64,000 nucleotides of DNA from JAKEFM01 sp035695825 (GTDB lineage: Bacteria > Planctomycetota > UBA1135 > JAKEFM01): NCBI GenBank assembly GCA_035695825.1, contig DASRRH010000022.1, positions 1 through 64,000 on the forward strand, given 5' to 3'. Positions 26,473 through 34,885 of the stretch are shown in pieces. Below the pieces are notes generated by a model that saw only the letters and a list, made by a program, of their open reading frames with translations, was not told the DNA's origin and ran no database searches. Both the position numbers and the translations under genes were made by a program. Within the stretch, counting starts at the first letter, position 1. Each line of letters opens with the position of its first letter.

Positions 26473-28395
26473 CTACGGCGGGACCACCTCGTAGGCGCGC
26501 ATCATCTCGTTGTCCTCGTGCTCGAGGATGTGGCAGTGCCAGACGTAGAGCCCGGCCCGATCGAAGCGCGCCGCGATCCTCGTGACCGCCCCGGGCGGAA
26601 CGACCACCGTGTCCTTCCAGCCCGTCTCCCAGGACTCGGGAGGGGAGGGAGAACCGAGCAGGAAGTCGTCGATCGCCGGCGGCTGGCTCGCGAAGCCGCC
26701 GAGCCAGGCGTTCTGCGCGTGCACGTACTTCTTCTGCTTGATGCGCTGGCGATCGAGGACCTGGAACTGGACGAGGTGGAGGTGGATCGGGTGGGCGTCC
26801 TCCGTGAGGTTGATCAGCCGCCACGTCTCGGTGGCGCCGAGGACGGGCCTCTCCGTGATCGCATCTTCCCACCGCAGCGGCCCGGCGGTTCCCGTCCCGA
26901 GGAGGGCCTTCGTGGGGATGTCCGCGAAGGCCGACTCGAGCTCGTTCAACGTGAGGTCCCGGATCTCGTCGGGCGGACCCAGAGGCTGGATCGCCGGCAG
27001 CGAGGCCGGGATCTGCCCCGGGTTCCCCGCCGCCGTCGGCGGCACGATCCGGAACTGCATCACCTGCCCGGTCGTCGCCGGGTCGGCGACCTCGCCCGGC
27101 GGCACCGGGAGAACGCCGAAGGGAGAGTCCGGCCCGAGGTTGCGCAGCACGACCGTGTCCCCCGGGGCGAACGGGGAGAAGTCGACGATCACGTCGGCTC
27201 GCTCGGCGGGCGCCATCAGGAGCTGCGCGAGGAGGACCGGAGCCCCGGGGAGCAGCCCCCCTTCGGACCCGATCTGGTGGAAAGGGAGGTTGCCGTCGAA
27301 CTTCAGGATCAGGAAGCGCGCGTTGCACCCGTTCAGGAACCGGAAGCGATAGAGGCGCGGCTCGACCTCGAGGAAGGGCCACGTCCTCCCGTTCACGACG
27401 ATCGCGTTCCCGAAGAACTCCGGGTTCCAGATCGGCGGGATGTCCGTCGCCGGGAAGTAGGGACCGGAGTAGTCGCCGCCGTCGAAGAAGGCCCGGCTGT
27501 CGGGGTAGAAGAGCGACCCGTCGGTCCGGAAGGTCCGGTCCTGGATCGCGATCGGGATCTCGAAGTACCGCGTCCCGGGCGGATCCCCGAGGCTCGGCGC
27601 CGGTCCGGGGAGATCCAAGCCGTCCTCGACGTCGTCGCGGAGGAGCCAGAAGCCCGCCAGTCCCGCGTAGACGTTGGCGCGGGTGAGGCCGAGCGCGTGG
27701 TCGTGGTACCAGAGCGTGGTCGCCCGCTGGTCGTTCGGGTATTCGAAGACGGCGGTCCCCGCCGGGCAGGGCTGGACCGTCCCGTAGTGGCTTCCGGCGG
27801 TTGCGAACTCCGGAGGGACGTCGTTCGCGGCGGGGAGGTACCAGGCCTCGGGGAACCCGTCGCTCACGGCCGGGACGTGGGCTCCGTGCAGGTGGGTCAC
27901 GATCGGGACCGGACCGACGTAGGGGGTCGGGTCCGTCCCCTCGCTGTCCGGCGGGCCGGGCGGGTTCGCCCAGTGGAGGGTCTGGTCGACCGGCAGGAGG
28001 TGGGGCAAGAACCCGCCGTTCGCGTCGACGAGGCCGTTGATCCATCGCACGCGCACGACCTCGTCGCGCCGAGCCTCGACCGTGAAGGCGGGGAAGTTGA
28101 ACGAGGACGCGACCCCCGGAGCCGGGAGCGGGTCCCCGTCGCGGCCGTAGCCCCAGACGGTCGTCATGGGGAAGCCGGCCGGCAGCACCTGCTGATCGAA
28201 CTGGCGAACGGCGATCCGGTACCTCGTGACGTTCGGATTCCTCGAGTGGGGCGCCATCACGGGCGGGATGACGAGGGGCTCGACGTACTTCGGGATCACC
28301 CCCGGATCCAGGATCGGCTGCCCAAGGGCTCCGCCCTCGGCGATCGCCAGGATCGAGAGGATCCCGGCCATCCTGTGCCGGACTCTGTTCGACAT
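26473..28395 (-). CDS. CotA/bilirubin-oxidase-like multicopper oxidase
   Basis: A 640-residue exported multicopper oxidase. All four copper-binding His clusters are present: HLHGAHVPA, WYHDHALGLTRANVYAG, HPIHLHLVQF and the T1/T2/T3 segment WHCHILEHEDNEMM. WYHDHALG is typical of CotA, phenoxazinone synthase and bilirubin oxidase rather than CueO. It couples one-electron oxidation of phenols or metals to reduction of oxygen to water. The ATG at 28395 follows GGAGGTGGAGC and opens a signal peptide (MSNRVRHRMAGILSILAIAEGGALG, residues 1-25). A longer frame upstream has no ribosome site. Neighbouring respiratory genes suggest a periplasmic role. Confidence 0.9.
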   Translation of the reverse strand: MSNRVRHRMAGILSILAIAEGGALGQPILDPGVIPKYVEPLVIPPVMAPHSRNPNVTRYRIAVRQFDQQVLPAGFPMTTVWGYGRDGDPLPAPGVASSFNFPAFTVEARRDEVVRVRWINGLVDANGGFLPHLLPVDQTLHWANPPGPPDSEGTDPTPYVGPVPIVTHLHGAHVPAVSDGFPEAWYLPAANDVPPEFATAGSHYGTVQPCPAGTAVFEYPNDQRATTLWYHDHALGLTRANVYAGLAGFWLLRDDVEDGLDLPGPAPSLGDPPGTRYFEIPIAIQDRTFRTDGSLFYPDSRAFFDGGDYSGPYFPATDIPPIWNPEFFGNAIVVNGRTWPFLEVEPRLYRFRFLNGCNARFLILKFDGNLPFHQIGSEGGLLPGAPVLLAQLLMAPAERADVIVDFSPFAPGDTVVLRNLGPDSPFGVLPVPPGEVADPATTGQVMQFRIVPPTAAGNPGQIPASLPAIQPLGPPDEIRDLTLNELESAFADIPTKALLGTGTAGPLRWEDAITERPVLGATETWRLINLTEDAHPIHLHLVQFQVLDRQRIKQKKYVHAQNAWLGGFASQPPAIDDFLLGSPSPPESWETGWKDTVVVPPGAVTRIAARFDRAGLYVWHCHILEHEDNEMMRAYEVVPP

Positions 28396-28708
28396 GCTCC
28401 ACCTCCGTTTTCGGTTCTTGTCGTTCGGCGTCGACTCCCCATCTCTCCGGAGATGGGGAGTCGGACCCGACTCGAAGGGCCGCCGCGAGGCCCGGGGCAG
28501 GGGGCGACGCCGGAAACGGGAAGCCCCCTCTCTCGCGCTCGGTCCCGGTCTCGGCAATCGTCCGGGGCAACGAGCGTGCCCGCGTCGGGCCGGCGGGTCC
28601 TGCGACTCGGCGGGCGGGGAGCCGTCGGAGAAGAGTGCCTCTCGCAGCCCGCCGACGAGAAAATTTCCCGCATGCCTCGACCCCACCTTCCGTGGCTACG
28701 CTCCCCGA
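28396..28708. promoter_or_regulatory. Divergent intergenic region with AT-rich island
   Basis: 313 bp between the multicopper oxidase and the lipoprotein genes. At 28657-28672, GAGAAAATTTCCCGCA resembles the AT-rich GAGAAATTTTTCCC island before coxB, and is a candidate promoter or operator. ATCTCCGGAGAT (28440s, CCCATCTCCGGAGATGGG) is a perfect 18-base palindrome and a possible terminator or regulator site. Confidence 0.45.
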
Positions 28709-29161
28709 GTGACGGCGATCCCTCCCCCTTCGGCGCTCTCCCGCCTCTCGACTCAGTCTGTGTGGGCGCTCCTCGCCCTCGGCTGCGCGCACGATCCCAC
28801 ACGGCGCGTCGGCGCCCCTTCGGAGCTCCCCGGAGCCTGCGCCACGGGCGTCCCGGCGGATGCCGATCTCCTCGTCTCGGTCGAGCGCGCGGAGGGACCC
28901 GGCGGCTGGCGCGTCTGGGCCCAGACGGCCGCCCGCGGGGGGGAGGAGGGGCGGACGGCGTTCGCCCTGAAGGAGGAGTGGGGCGGGGTGCGCGATCCGG
29001 GAAAGAGCGTCGGCGGGGTCGAGGCCTTCGCCGCCGGACGGCGCCTCCGTCCGATCCCCCCGGGAACAACGGCGAGGAAACCCGTGCCTGTCGCCCGGGG
29101 TCCCGGAGAACCCCTCCCGCGCACGGCGCGCGCCCGGGAACTGGACGCCCCAGGCGGCTAG
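28709..29161 (+). CDS. Putative small lipoprotein
   Basis: A 150-residue frame from a GTG at 28709. Residues 1-25 (MTAIPPPSALSRLSTQSVWA, then LLALGC) make a lipoprotein signal with the lipobox LALGC. The mature part begins CAHDPTRRVG and contains ADADLLVSVERAEGP and FALKEEWGGVRDPG. I know no family for it. The stop at 29161 overlaps the end of the convergent gene by four bases. High Arg and Pro toward the end leaves some doubt that it is expressed. Confidence 0.45.
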   Translation: MTAIPPPSALSRLSTQSVWALLALGCAHDPTRRVGAPSELPGACATGVPADADLLVSVERAEGPGGWRVWAQTAARGGEEGRTAFALKEEWGGVRDPGKSVGGVEAFAAGRRLRPIPPGTTARKPVPVARGPGEPLPRTARARELDAPGG

Positions 29162-30036
29162 CGAGAGAGGAGGAGTCGCCCCGAGAGATTGTCCACCGTC
29201 ACGAGCACCTGCGAGAGGATGTCCGAACCGATGCCGACGACGATCGGGGAGGGGAGCCCTTCGGAGATCCCCGCGAAGCCGACCGGCTTCGCGTCCCGCA
29301 CGGAGAAGGAGAAGGCGCCGAGTCGGACTTCGTCGATCCGGTAGCCCCGGTCGTTCGCGGGAAGCCCGAGGGCGGCGGCGAAGGCGGGATCGACGCAGGT
29401 GCGGCTCTTCCCGGTGTCCACCTGGATCAGGGCGGGGCGGCCGTTCGCGTTCCCCTCGACGACCGGCATCCCCTCGCATCGCTTCGCGGGGATCAGGGGG
29501 AGCGCCCCCGCGAGGAGGGACGAGGGGAGGGGAGATTCGGAGACCGCCATCCGCCCCCCGCCGTAGTCGAGGGTGAACCTCCTCCCGAGCAGGAACCGGG
29601 GACCGAGGAGACCGTCGAGGTCGTCGTCCTCGAGCCCGTGGGCCGGGAGGTCCCGCCAGACCCGCCCGAGGGCGGCCACCTCCCGGACGCGGAAGACCGG
29701 AAACCTCCCGAGCACGCGTCCGTCCGCGTCGAGCGAGGTCCACTCACCGCCTCGGGGCAATCGCAGGCGCCGCGCCTGGGCCGGGGAGATCGAGAGTCCG
29801 GTGGCGTTCCCCGTGTCGAAGACCATCTCGACGGTCTCGCCTTCGACGAGGATCGGGACGCGCGGGACGCCGTAGGTGCCGACGGCGAGGGGGAAGACCT
29901 CCTCGGGGCGATAGCCGAGCGGCGCGATCCACGGCGGCGGAGATCCGGCGTTGCGGCAGGATCCGCCCGCGCCCCCGGCGGAGAGGAGGGCGAGGCATCC
30001 GGATCGCGTCGCGGTCCGCAGGCGCCGGGAGGTCAC
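29158..30036 (-). CDS. Retropepsin-like aspartyl protease domain protein, last gene of the dearomatisation operon
   Basis: A 292-residue protein with two DTG motifs, VFDTGNATGLSI in the first half and QVDTGKSRTCV in the second, each followed by retropepsin-type strands (DGLLGPRFLLG and VGIGSDILSQ). It is a smaller relative of the genes at 13015 and 17686, without the PDZ domain. The GTG at 30036 overlaps the stop of the upstream activase gene. An N-terminal hydrophobic stretch (CLALLSAGGAGGSC) could be a poor lipoprotein signal. Why a protease ends a catabolic operon is unclear. Confidence 0.7.
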   Translation of the reverse strand: MTSRRLRTATRSGCLALLSAGGAGGSCRNAGSPPPWIAPLGYRPEEVFPLAVGTYGVPRVPILVEGETVEMVFDTGNATGLSISPAQARRLRLPRGGEWTSLDADGRVLGRFPVFRVREVAALGRVWRDLPAHGLEDDDLDGLLGPRFLLGRRFTLDYGGGRMAVSESPLPSSLLAGALPLIPAKRCEGMPVVEGNANGRPALIQVDTGKSRTCVDPAFAAALGLPANDRGYRIDEVRLGAFSFSVRDAKPVGFAGISEGLPSPIVVGIGSDILSQVLVTVDNLSGRLLLSR

Positions 30037-30839
30037 GGACGGGCCGTGGCCAGCCGCTTCGCGAGGCGCTCCGCGCCGAAGATCGCCGCGCCGAACGCGC
30101 CCGCGAACTCGGCGTCCGCCGGAACCTGGAGGGGGAGGCCGAGCCTTTCCTCGATCGCGCGGACCATGCCGACGTTCTTCGCGACGCCACCCGTGAGGGT
30201 GACGTCGGGCTGCGCGCCCACCTGGCGGAGGAGCGCGACGATGCGCTCGGCGATCGAGTTGTGCGCGCCGCGGAGGATGTCCTCGACCTTCTTCCCCTCC
30301 GTCACGTGGTTGATCACCTCGCTCTCGGCGAGGACGGCGCAGACGCTCGAGATCGGCTGGGGGTCCTCGGAGCGGAGCGAGAGGCCGCCGATCGCCTCGA
30401 GCTCGACCTCGAGCCCTCGCGCGACCCGCTCGAGGAAGCGCCCCGCGCCCGAGGCGCAACGGTCGTTCATCCGGAAGGCTTCGACGCGGCCGGAGGGAGC
30501 GACGCGCATCGCCCGCGAGTTCTGGGCGCCGACGTCGAGGACGCAGCGCGTGCCGGGGAGGAGGGCCTTCGCGCCGCGGGCGTGGCAGGTGATCTCCGTG
30601 ATCTGGAGGTCGCGGAAGGGGACCTGGTAGCGGCCGTACCCGGTCGAGGCGATGTAGGCGACGTCTCCGGAGGCGATCCCGGTCCCCGCGAGGGCTTCCT
30701 CGAGCGCCCGGGCGGCGGCCATGCGGAGGTCGGCGCCCGTCGGGATCGAGCAGCGTCCGAGCCGCGCGCGGGTGTCCGCGTCGAGAAGGACGACCTTGCT
30801 CGCCCGCGTGCCGACGTCGATCCCGGCGACGGCCCTCAC
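30033..30839 (-). CDS. Benzoyl-CoA reductase-type ATPase/activase subunit (BcrA/BzdQ-like)
   Basis: A 268-residue ASKHA ATPase of the BcrA/BadFG/HgdC family. Phosphate-binding motif GIDVGTRASKVVLLD is at the N-terminus. MNDRCASGAGRFLE and ISSVCAVLAESEV hold the two Cys that, with those of the partner, bind a bridging 4Fe-4S cluster. LTGGVAKNVGMV is the second ATP motif. Compared with its neighbour it has LDVGAQNSRAMRV in place of LDIGGQDTKAI, so the two are divergent subunits of a heterodimer and not duplicates. It drives ATP-dependent electron transfer to the catalytic subunits. Linked to both sides by GTGA overlaps. Confidence 0.88.
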   Translation of the reverse strand: MRAVAGIDVGTRASKVVLLDADTRARLGRCSIPTGADLRMAAARALEEALAGTGIASGDVAYIASTGYGRYQVPFRDLQITEITCHARGAKALLPGTRCVLDVGAQNSRAMRVAPSGRVEAFRMNDRCASGAGRFLERVARGLEVELEAIGGLSLRSEDPQPISSVCAVLAESEVINHVTEGKKVEDILRGAHNSIAERIVALLRQVGAQPDVTLTGGVAKNVGMVRAIEERLGLPLQVPADAEFAGAFGAAIFGAERLAKRLATARP

Positions 30840-31660
30840 GGCGCGCCCTGCTTCGAAGGGGCCGGAGACTTCCGGGGCGCCCCCGCCTCCGCCTTCTCGA
30901 GCGCGAAGAGCGCCGCCCCGAGCGCCCCCGTGAACGGGGAGTCGGGGCAGATGCGAAGCGCCGTGCCGAGGCGCTCCTCGACCGCCCGCACCATGCCGGC
31001 GTTGCGGGAGACGCCCCCCGTGAACGTGACCGCGGGTTCGATCCCGACGCGCCGGAGGAGCGCGATCGAGCGGCCCGCGATCGAGGCGTGAACCCCCGCG
31101 AGGATGTCCTCGGCGGATCGGCCGCGGGCGAGGTGGGAGACGATCTCCGACTCGACGAAGACCGTGCAGACGTTCGTGATGCGGAGCGCGTGTTTCGAGC
31201 GCGCGGCGACCTCGCCGAGGTCGGCGAGCGGGACGCCGAGCACCCCGGCGGCGGCCTCGAGGAAGCGACCCGTCCCCGCCGCGCACTTGTCGTTCATGTG
31301 GAACTCGAGGACGTCCCCGCCCGGGCCGACCCGGATCGCCTTCGTGTCCTGCCCGCCGATGTCGAGGATCGTGCGCGTCTCGGGGAAGAGGAAGCTCGCT
31401 CCCCGCGCGTGGCAGGAGATCTCCGTCACCTGGGCGTCCCCGAAGGGGACGCGGTAGCGGCCGTAGCCCGTGCCGACGGTGAAAGCGACGTCCCACTCCT
31501 CGAGCCGAGCCTCCCCGAGCGCCTCGCGGAAGACCCGCTCGGCCGCGCGCACCACGTTCGCTCCCGTCGGGGAGAGGCCGCGGCCGACGATCCGGCGGTT
31601 CTCGTCGAGGAGGACGGCCTTCGTCGCCGTCGAGCCGACGTCGACGCCGGCGACGATCAC
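30836..31660 (-). CDS. Benzoyl-CoA reductase-type ATPase/activase subunit (BcrD/BzdP-like)
   Basis: A 274-residue partner of the previous ATPase. GVDVGSTATKAVLLDE, ILDIGGQDTKAIRV, MNDKCAAGTGRFLE, ITNVCTVFVESEI and FTGGVSRNAGMV are all in canonical order, with the two cluster Cys intact. Both ATPase subunits are about 270 residues, closer to the compact Bzd arrangement than to BcrA (about 440). GTG start at 31660 overlaps the upstream stop. The last 20 residues (KSPAPSKQGAP) are a disordered tail. Confidence 0.88.
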   Translation of the reverse strand: MIVAGVDVGSTATKAVLLDENRRIVGRGLSPTGANVVRAAERVFREALGEARLEEWDVAFTVGTGYGRYRVPFGDAQVTEISCHARGASFLFPETRTILDIGGQDTKAIRVGPGGDVLEFHMNDKCAAGTGRFLEAAAGVLGVPLADLGEVAARSKHALRITNVCTVFVESEIVSHLARGRSAEDILAGVHASIAGRSIALLRRVGIEPAVTFTGGVSRNAGMVRAVEERLGTALRICPDSPFTGALGAALFALEKAEAGAPRKSPAPSKQGAP

Positions 31661-32922
31661 GGACGGGCCTCCGCCCGCGGAGCGAGCCGCCGGTGCTCGA
31701 GCGCCTCGAAGAAGGCGTCGATCCGGTTGCGCATCTGCGCCTCCGAGAAGTAGCGGGGATCGGCGAGGTCGGACTCGAGGAAGAGGGTGGGGACCCCCCG
31801 CTCCCGGCTGAACGCCTCCCGCGTGTCGGCCTGCCCGACGGAGAAGGAGCGGCAGGACTTGACGGAGTGGAAGACGAGGGCGTCGGCGTCGTACTCGCGC
31901 AGGTAGCGGCCGATCAGGTCGCGCCGCAGCCCGAGGTTCCAGTTCGTGTAGCAGTGGATCGCGTGCTCGGCGATCGACTCGAGGGGGCGCTCGGGGTCGT
32001 GGCGGACCCCCTGGTCGAAGAGCCCTCCGACCTTGGAGTAGGTCGAGGCGACGGAGACGACGCCCCAGCGCTTGAAGAGCTCCCAGAAGGCGCGGAAGTG
32101 GGGCCAGGGGGGCGGCCCCTCGAGGACGACCCGGAACCGCTCCTCCGGGACGGGGCCGAGGCCGTGCTCGATCCGCTCCTCGATCTCGGCGAGGGCGGAC
32201 TCGTAGTAGCGGGCGCACGCCTCCGTCCCGCGGAGCACGTAGAGCGGCGCCATGAAGAAGACGGCCTCGAAGTAGGCGTCGAAGGGGGAGGGGCGGCGCT
32301 TGGCGGACTCGAGGATCCGCGTCCAGCTCTCCTCGGCGCGGCGCGAGAGCGCGCAGATCTCCCGCAGCTTCGCCTCCTCGAAGCGCCGTCCCGTCACCTC
32401 CTCGCAGATCCCGATCAGCTCCTCGAGCTGGCGCACGACGTAGGCGCGGTCGGAGGCGAGCGCGTCGCGGTCGCGGAGGTAGGGGACGTCGAGGAAGACG
32501 AGGCGCGCCCCCGTCCGCTCGGCGAGCGCCTCGAACCACTTCACGTAGGTCGTGCACCCGGAGTAGGTGCAGACGAGGAGGTCGGGGCGCGGCAGGTCGC
32601 CGAAGGGGGCCCGCCCTCCCGAGGCGAGGAGGCCGAGGTCGTTCTTCACGTAGCCGCAGACGTCGGAGGAGTACCCCTCCTCCTCCGCGCGCAGGATCAG
32701 CGGCCCCGCCGCCTTCTTGATCCCGCACTGCAGCGCGTTCACCTCGGGGTAGCCCAGGCGGAACCCGAACGCGCGCAGCAGCTCCGCGACGTTCCCGCTG
32801 ATGAAGAGGTAGGCGACGGGAACCCCTTCCCCGTTCGCCGCCGAGAGCCCGCGGTACCACTCGGAGAGGAGGCTCTTCTGGAGGTCCCGTCCCGCGTTCT
32901 GGAACCGGTAGGGCGCGCTCAC
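31657..32922 (-). CDS. 2-hydroxyacyl-CoA dehydratase / benzoyl-CoA reductase catalytic subunit (BcrB-like)
   Basis: A 421-residue member of the HgdB/BcrB family, one of the two iron-sulfur subunits that bind substrate and receive activated electrons. Cys residues expected to hold 4Fe-4S are in ALQCGIKKAAG, SSDVCGYVKND, LVCTYSGCTTYVKW and SVKSCRSFSVGQ. FFMAPLYVLRGT and CYTNWNLG are conserved in benzoyl-CoA reductases rather than in the small-acid dehydratases. The conserved operon order C-like, B-like, ATPase, ATPase supports a reductase. GTG start at 32922 overlaps the preceding stop. Confidence 0.85.
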   Translation of the reverse strand: MSAPYRFQNAGRDLQKSLLSEWYRGLSAANGEGVPVAYLFISGNVAELLRAFGFRLGYPEVNALQCGIKKAAGPLILRAEEEGYSSDVCGYVKNDLGLLASGGRAPFGDLPRPDLLVCTYSGCTTYVKWFEALAERTGARLVFLDVPYLRDRDALASDRAYVVRQLEELIGICEEVTGRRFEEAKLREICALSRRAEESWTRILESAKRRPSPFDAYFEAVFFMAPLYVLRGTEACARYYESALAEIEERIEHGLGPVPEERFRVVLEGPPPWPHFRAFWELFKRWGVVSVASTYSKVGGLFDQGVRHDPERPLESIAEHAIHCYTNWNLGLRRDLIGRYLREYDADALVFHSVKSCRSFSVGQADTREAFSRERGVPTLFLESDLADPRYFSEAQMRNRIDAFFEALEHRRLAPRAEARP

Positions 32923-34142
32923 CGCCGTCCCCCCGGCTTCGGCCCCGCCGCCGCGCGCTCGTCTGCGAAGAGGAGGATCGATTCGACGAACGTCTCGACC
33001 TGCGTCCGGATCGACTCGAAGGTGCCCATCTTCTCCTCGAATTCGAAGGCGAGGTTCGGGAACCCCGCCTGGTCGAGCGCGCGCTTCTCCGGCACGAGGT
33101 CGAAGAGCGCGGGCTCGCAGAACTTCGCCGTCGCGAACACGACGCCGTCGGCTCCCGCGCGCTCCGCGAGGTCGAGGATCGCCCTCCCCTTCGGCTCGAC
33201 CGTCCCGTGGCGGACGGCGGCGGGGCGGCTGCGTTGCAGATAGGCGCGCGCGAGGTCCTCGAGGGGATCCCCCGCCGCCGCGACGGGGCCGAGGATCCAG
33301 CGCGTCCCGAGGAGGAGGTCGTCGTCGACGACGTAGCAACCCGCCTCCTCGAGCGTCTCGAGGAGCTCGAGGGGCGGCTGCTCGCAGAAGGAGCCGTGGA
33401 GGAGGACGCGGATCCGATCCCGGCGCCTCGCCGTCCTTTCCGGGAGGCGCTCGAGGGCGCTCCGCAGCAGGGCGACGTGCTCCTCGCGGGGGAGGAGGGA
33501 GCCCGCCCGCACGAGGAGAGCGCACTCGACGGCCGAGAGTCTCCACGGCTCGTCGCGCCGGGCTTCGTAGAGGCGGTCGACGAGGGAGCGGTGCTCGTCG
33601 CAGAGCGCGATCGCGCGGGCGAGGTCCTCCCGGGTCGGCGTCCTCCCGGCGAGGGCCGCCAGCTTCGTGAGGACGCGCCCGAGCTCGCCGCGGTAGTAGG
33701 GAAGGGCCGCCGCGGAGGCCGCGTTCGAGGGGAGGTGGAGATACTCGACGAGGAGCCCGGGGAAGTTGCGCTGGAAGACGCCCGAGAGGTTGCGCGCGGC
33801 GTCGCAGATCGAGGGGAAGATCACCCCGTCGAGGGGAGCGAGGTGGCCCGCGAGGCCGAGCTCGAGGGTCGAGCGGGTGATCGAGCAGACGAACGACTGG
33901 ATGCGGGAGTCGGCGCGGTCGATCTCGACGCGCCCCCCCGCGCCGTGGAGGCCGACGGGGAGCACGCCGCAGGCGAGGAGGAGCTCGGCGGGCGTGTAGA
34001 CCGGGAAGAGGCCGACCGCGCGGCTCCCCGGGTGCGACGCCTTCCACCGCGCGACCTCGCCGAGGGAGACGTCCTCGACGATTCCGCGGCAGCGCTCGAA
34101 GAGAGCGCCCAGCTCGGCGTCCGCCTTCGCCGCGGGTCTCAC
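32919..34142 (-). CDS. 2-hydroxyacyl-CoA dehydratase / benzoyl-CoA reductase subunit (BcrC-like)
   Basis: A 407-residue second FeS subunit. Family signatures: FPVYTPAELLLACGVLP, FVCSITRSTLELGL, GVIFPSICDAARNLSGVFQR and EYLHLPSNA; Cys in the first three are expected cluster or substrate-site ligands. HGSFCEQPPLELLETLEE and GCYVVDDDLLLGTRW follow in the second half, and FATAKFCEP near the end. The SICDxxRNLSG motif is typical of benzoyl-CoA reductase subunit C. Translationally coupled on both sides. Confidence 0.85.
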   Translation of the reverse strand: MRPAAKADAELGALFERCRGIVEDVSLGEVARWKASHPGSRAVGLFPVYTPAELLLACGVLPVGLHGAGGRVEIDRADSRIQSFVCSITRSTLELGLAGHLAPLDGVIFPSICDAARNLSGVFQRNFPGLLVEYLHLPSNAASAAALPYYRGELGRVLTKLAALAGRTPTREDLARAIALCDEHRSLVDRLYEARRDEPWRLSAVECALLVRAGSLLPREEHVALLRSALERLPERTARRRDRIRVLLHGSFCEQPPLELLETLEEAGCYVVDDDLLLGTRWILGPVAAAGDPLEDLARAYLQRSRPAAVRHGTVEPKGRAILDLAERAGADGVVFATAKFCEPALFDLVPEKRALDQAGFPNLAFEFEEKMGTFESIRTQVETFVESILLFADERAAAGPKPGGRR

Positions 34143-34885
34143 AGCGACTGGCCTCCGTCCACCCGGACCACCTGCCCGGTGACGTGGCGGGCCCTCTCCG
34201 TGCAGAGGAAGCCCACGACGCCCGCGACGTCCTCCGGCGTCGCGACGCGGCCGAGGGGGCTCTCCTCGATCGCCGCTCGCCGGAACTCCTCCGGGAGCGC
34301 CGCCGTCATCGGCGTGTCGACGAAGCCCGGGGCGACCGCGTTCACGTTGACGCCGCTCGGGCCGAGCTCGCGCGCGAGGGCCTTCACGAGCCCGACCACC
34401 CCCGCCTTGGCCGCGACGTAGTTCGACTGGCCGAACTTCCCCCGGAAGGCGTTGATCGAGGAGAGGGCGACGATCTTCCCGGAGCCCTGCGCGCGGAAGA
34501 TCGGGGCGACCGCCCGCGCGTAGGCGAAGACCCCCTTCAGGTTCACGGCGAGGACGGAGTCCCACTCCTCCTCCGTCATGTTCCAGACCGCGCGGTCGCG
34601 GACGAGCCCCGCGTTCGCGACGAGGATGTCGAGGCGGCCGAGGCGCTCCCGGGTCTCGCGGACGACCTCTTGCGCGCGCGCGACGTCCGCCACGTCGGCC
34701 TCGAAGAGGAGGGCGCGCCGCCCGGCCCGCTCGACCGCGGCCGTGGTCTCCGCCGCGGGCCCGCCGGCGCGGTCGACGATCGCGACGTCGGCTCCGCGGG
34801 CGGCGAGGTCGCGCGCGATCGCCGCGCCGATCCCACGGGCGGCCCCCGTCACGATCGCCGCGCGTCCCTCGAGCCGGTCGCGCAC
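34139..34885 (-). CDS. Short-chain dehydrogenase/reductase (FabG-like)
   Basis: A 248-residue SDR. TGAARGIGAAIA binds the NAD(P) cofactor, NAG follows in ILVANAGLV, and the catalytic Ser, Tyr and Lys are in ALSSINA and SNYVAAKAG. Ends with VTGQVVRVDGG, as in 3-oxoacyl reductases. The Asp at the end of strand two (VAIVDRA) favours NAD. In this operon it probably oxidises a hydroxyacyl-CoA of the ring-opening or beta-oxidation steps. GTG at 34885 overlaps the preceding gene by 37 nt and its stop overlaps the next GTG. Confidence 0.9.
   Translation of the reverse strand: MRDRLEGRAAIVTGAARGIGAAIARDLAARGADVAIVDRAGGPAAETTAAVERAGRRALLFEADVADVARAQEVVRETRERLGRLDILVANAGLVRDRAVWNMTEEEWDSVLAVNLKGVFAYARAVAPIFRAQGSGKIVALSSINAFRGKFGQSNYVAAKAGVVGLVKALARELGPSGVNVNAVAPGFVDTPMTAALPEEFRRAAIEESPLGRVATPEDVAGVVGFLCTERARHVTGQVVRVDGGQSL

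Noticed and set aside
25664..30630. Two very long open frames (25664-29743 minus, 26518-30630 plus)
   Set aside because: They run across several well-identified genes on opposite strands and contain no domains; produced by high GC.
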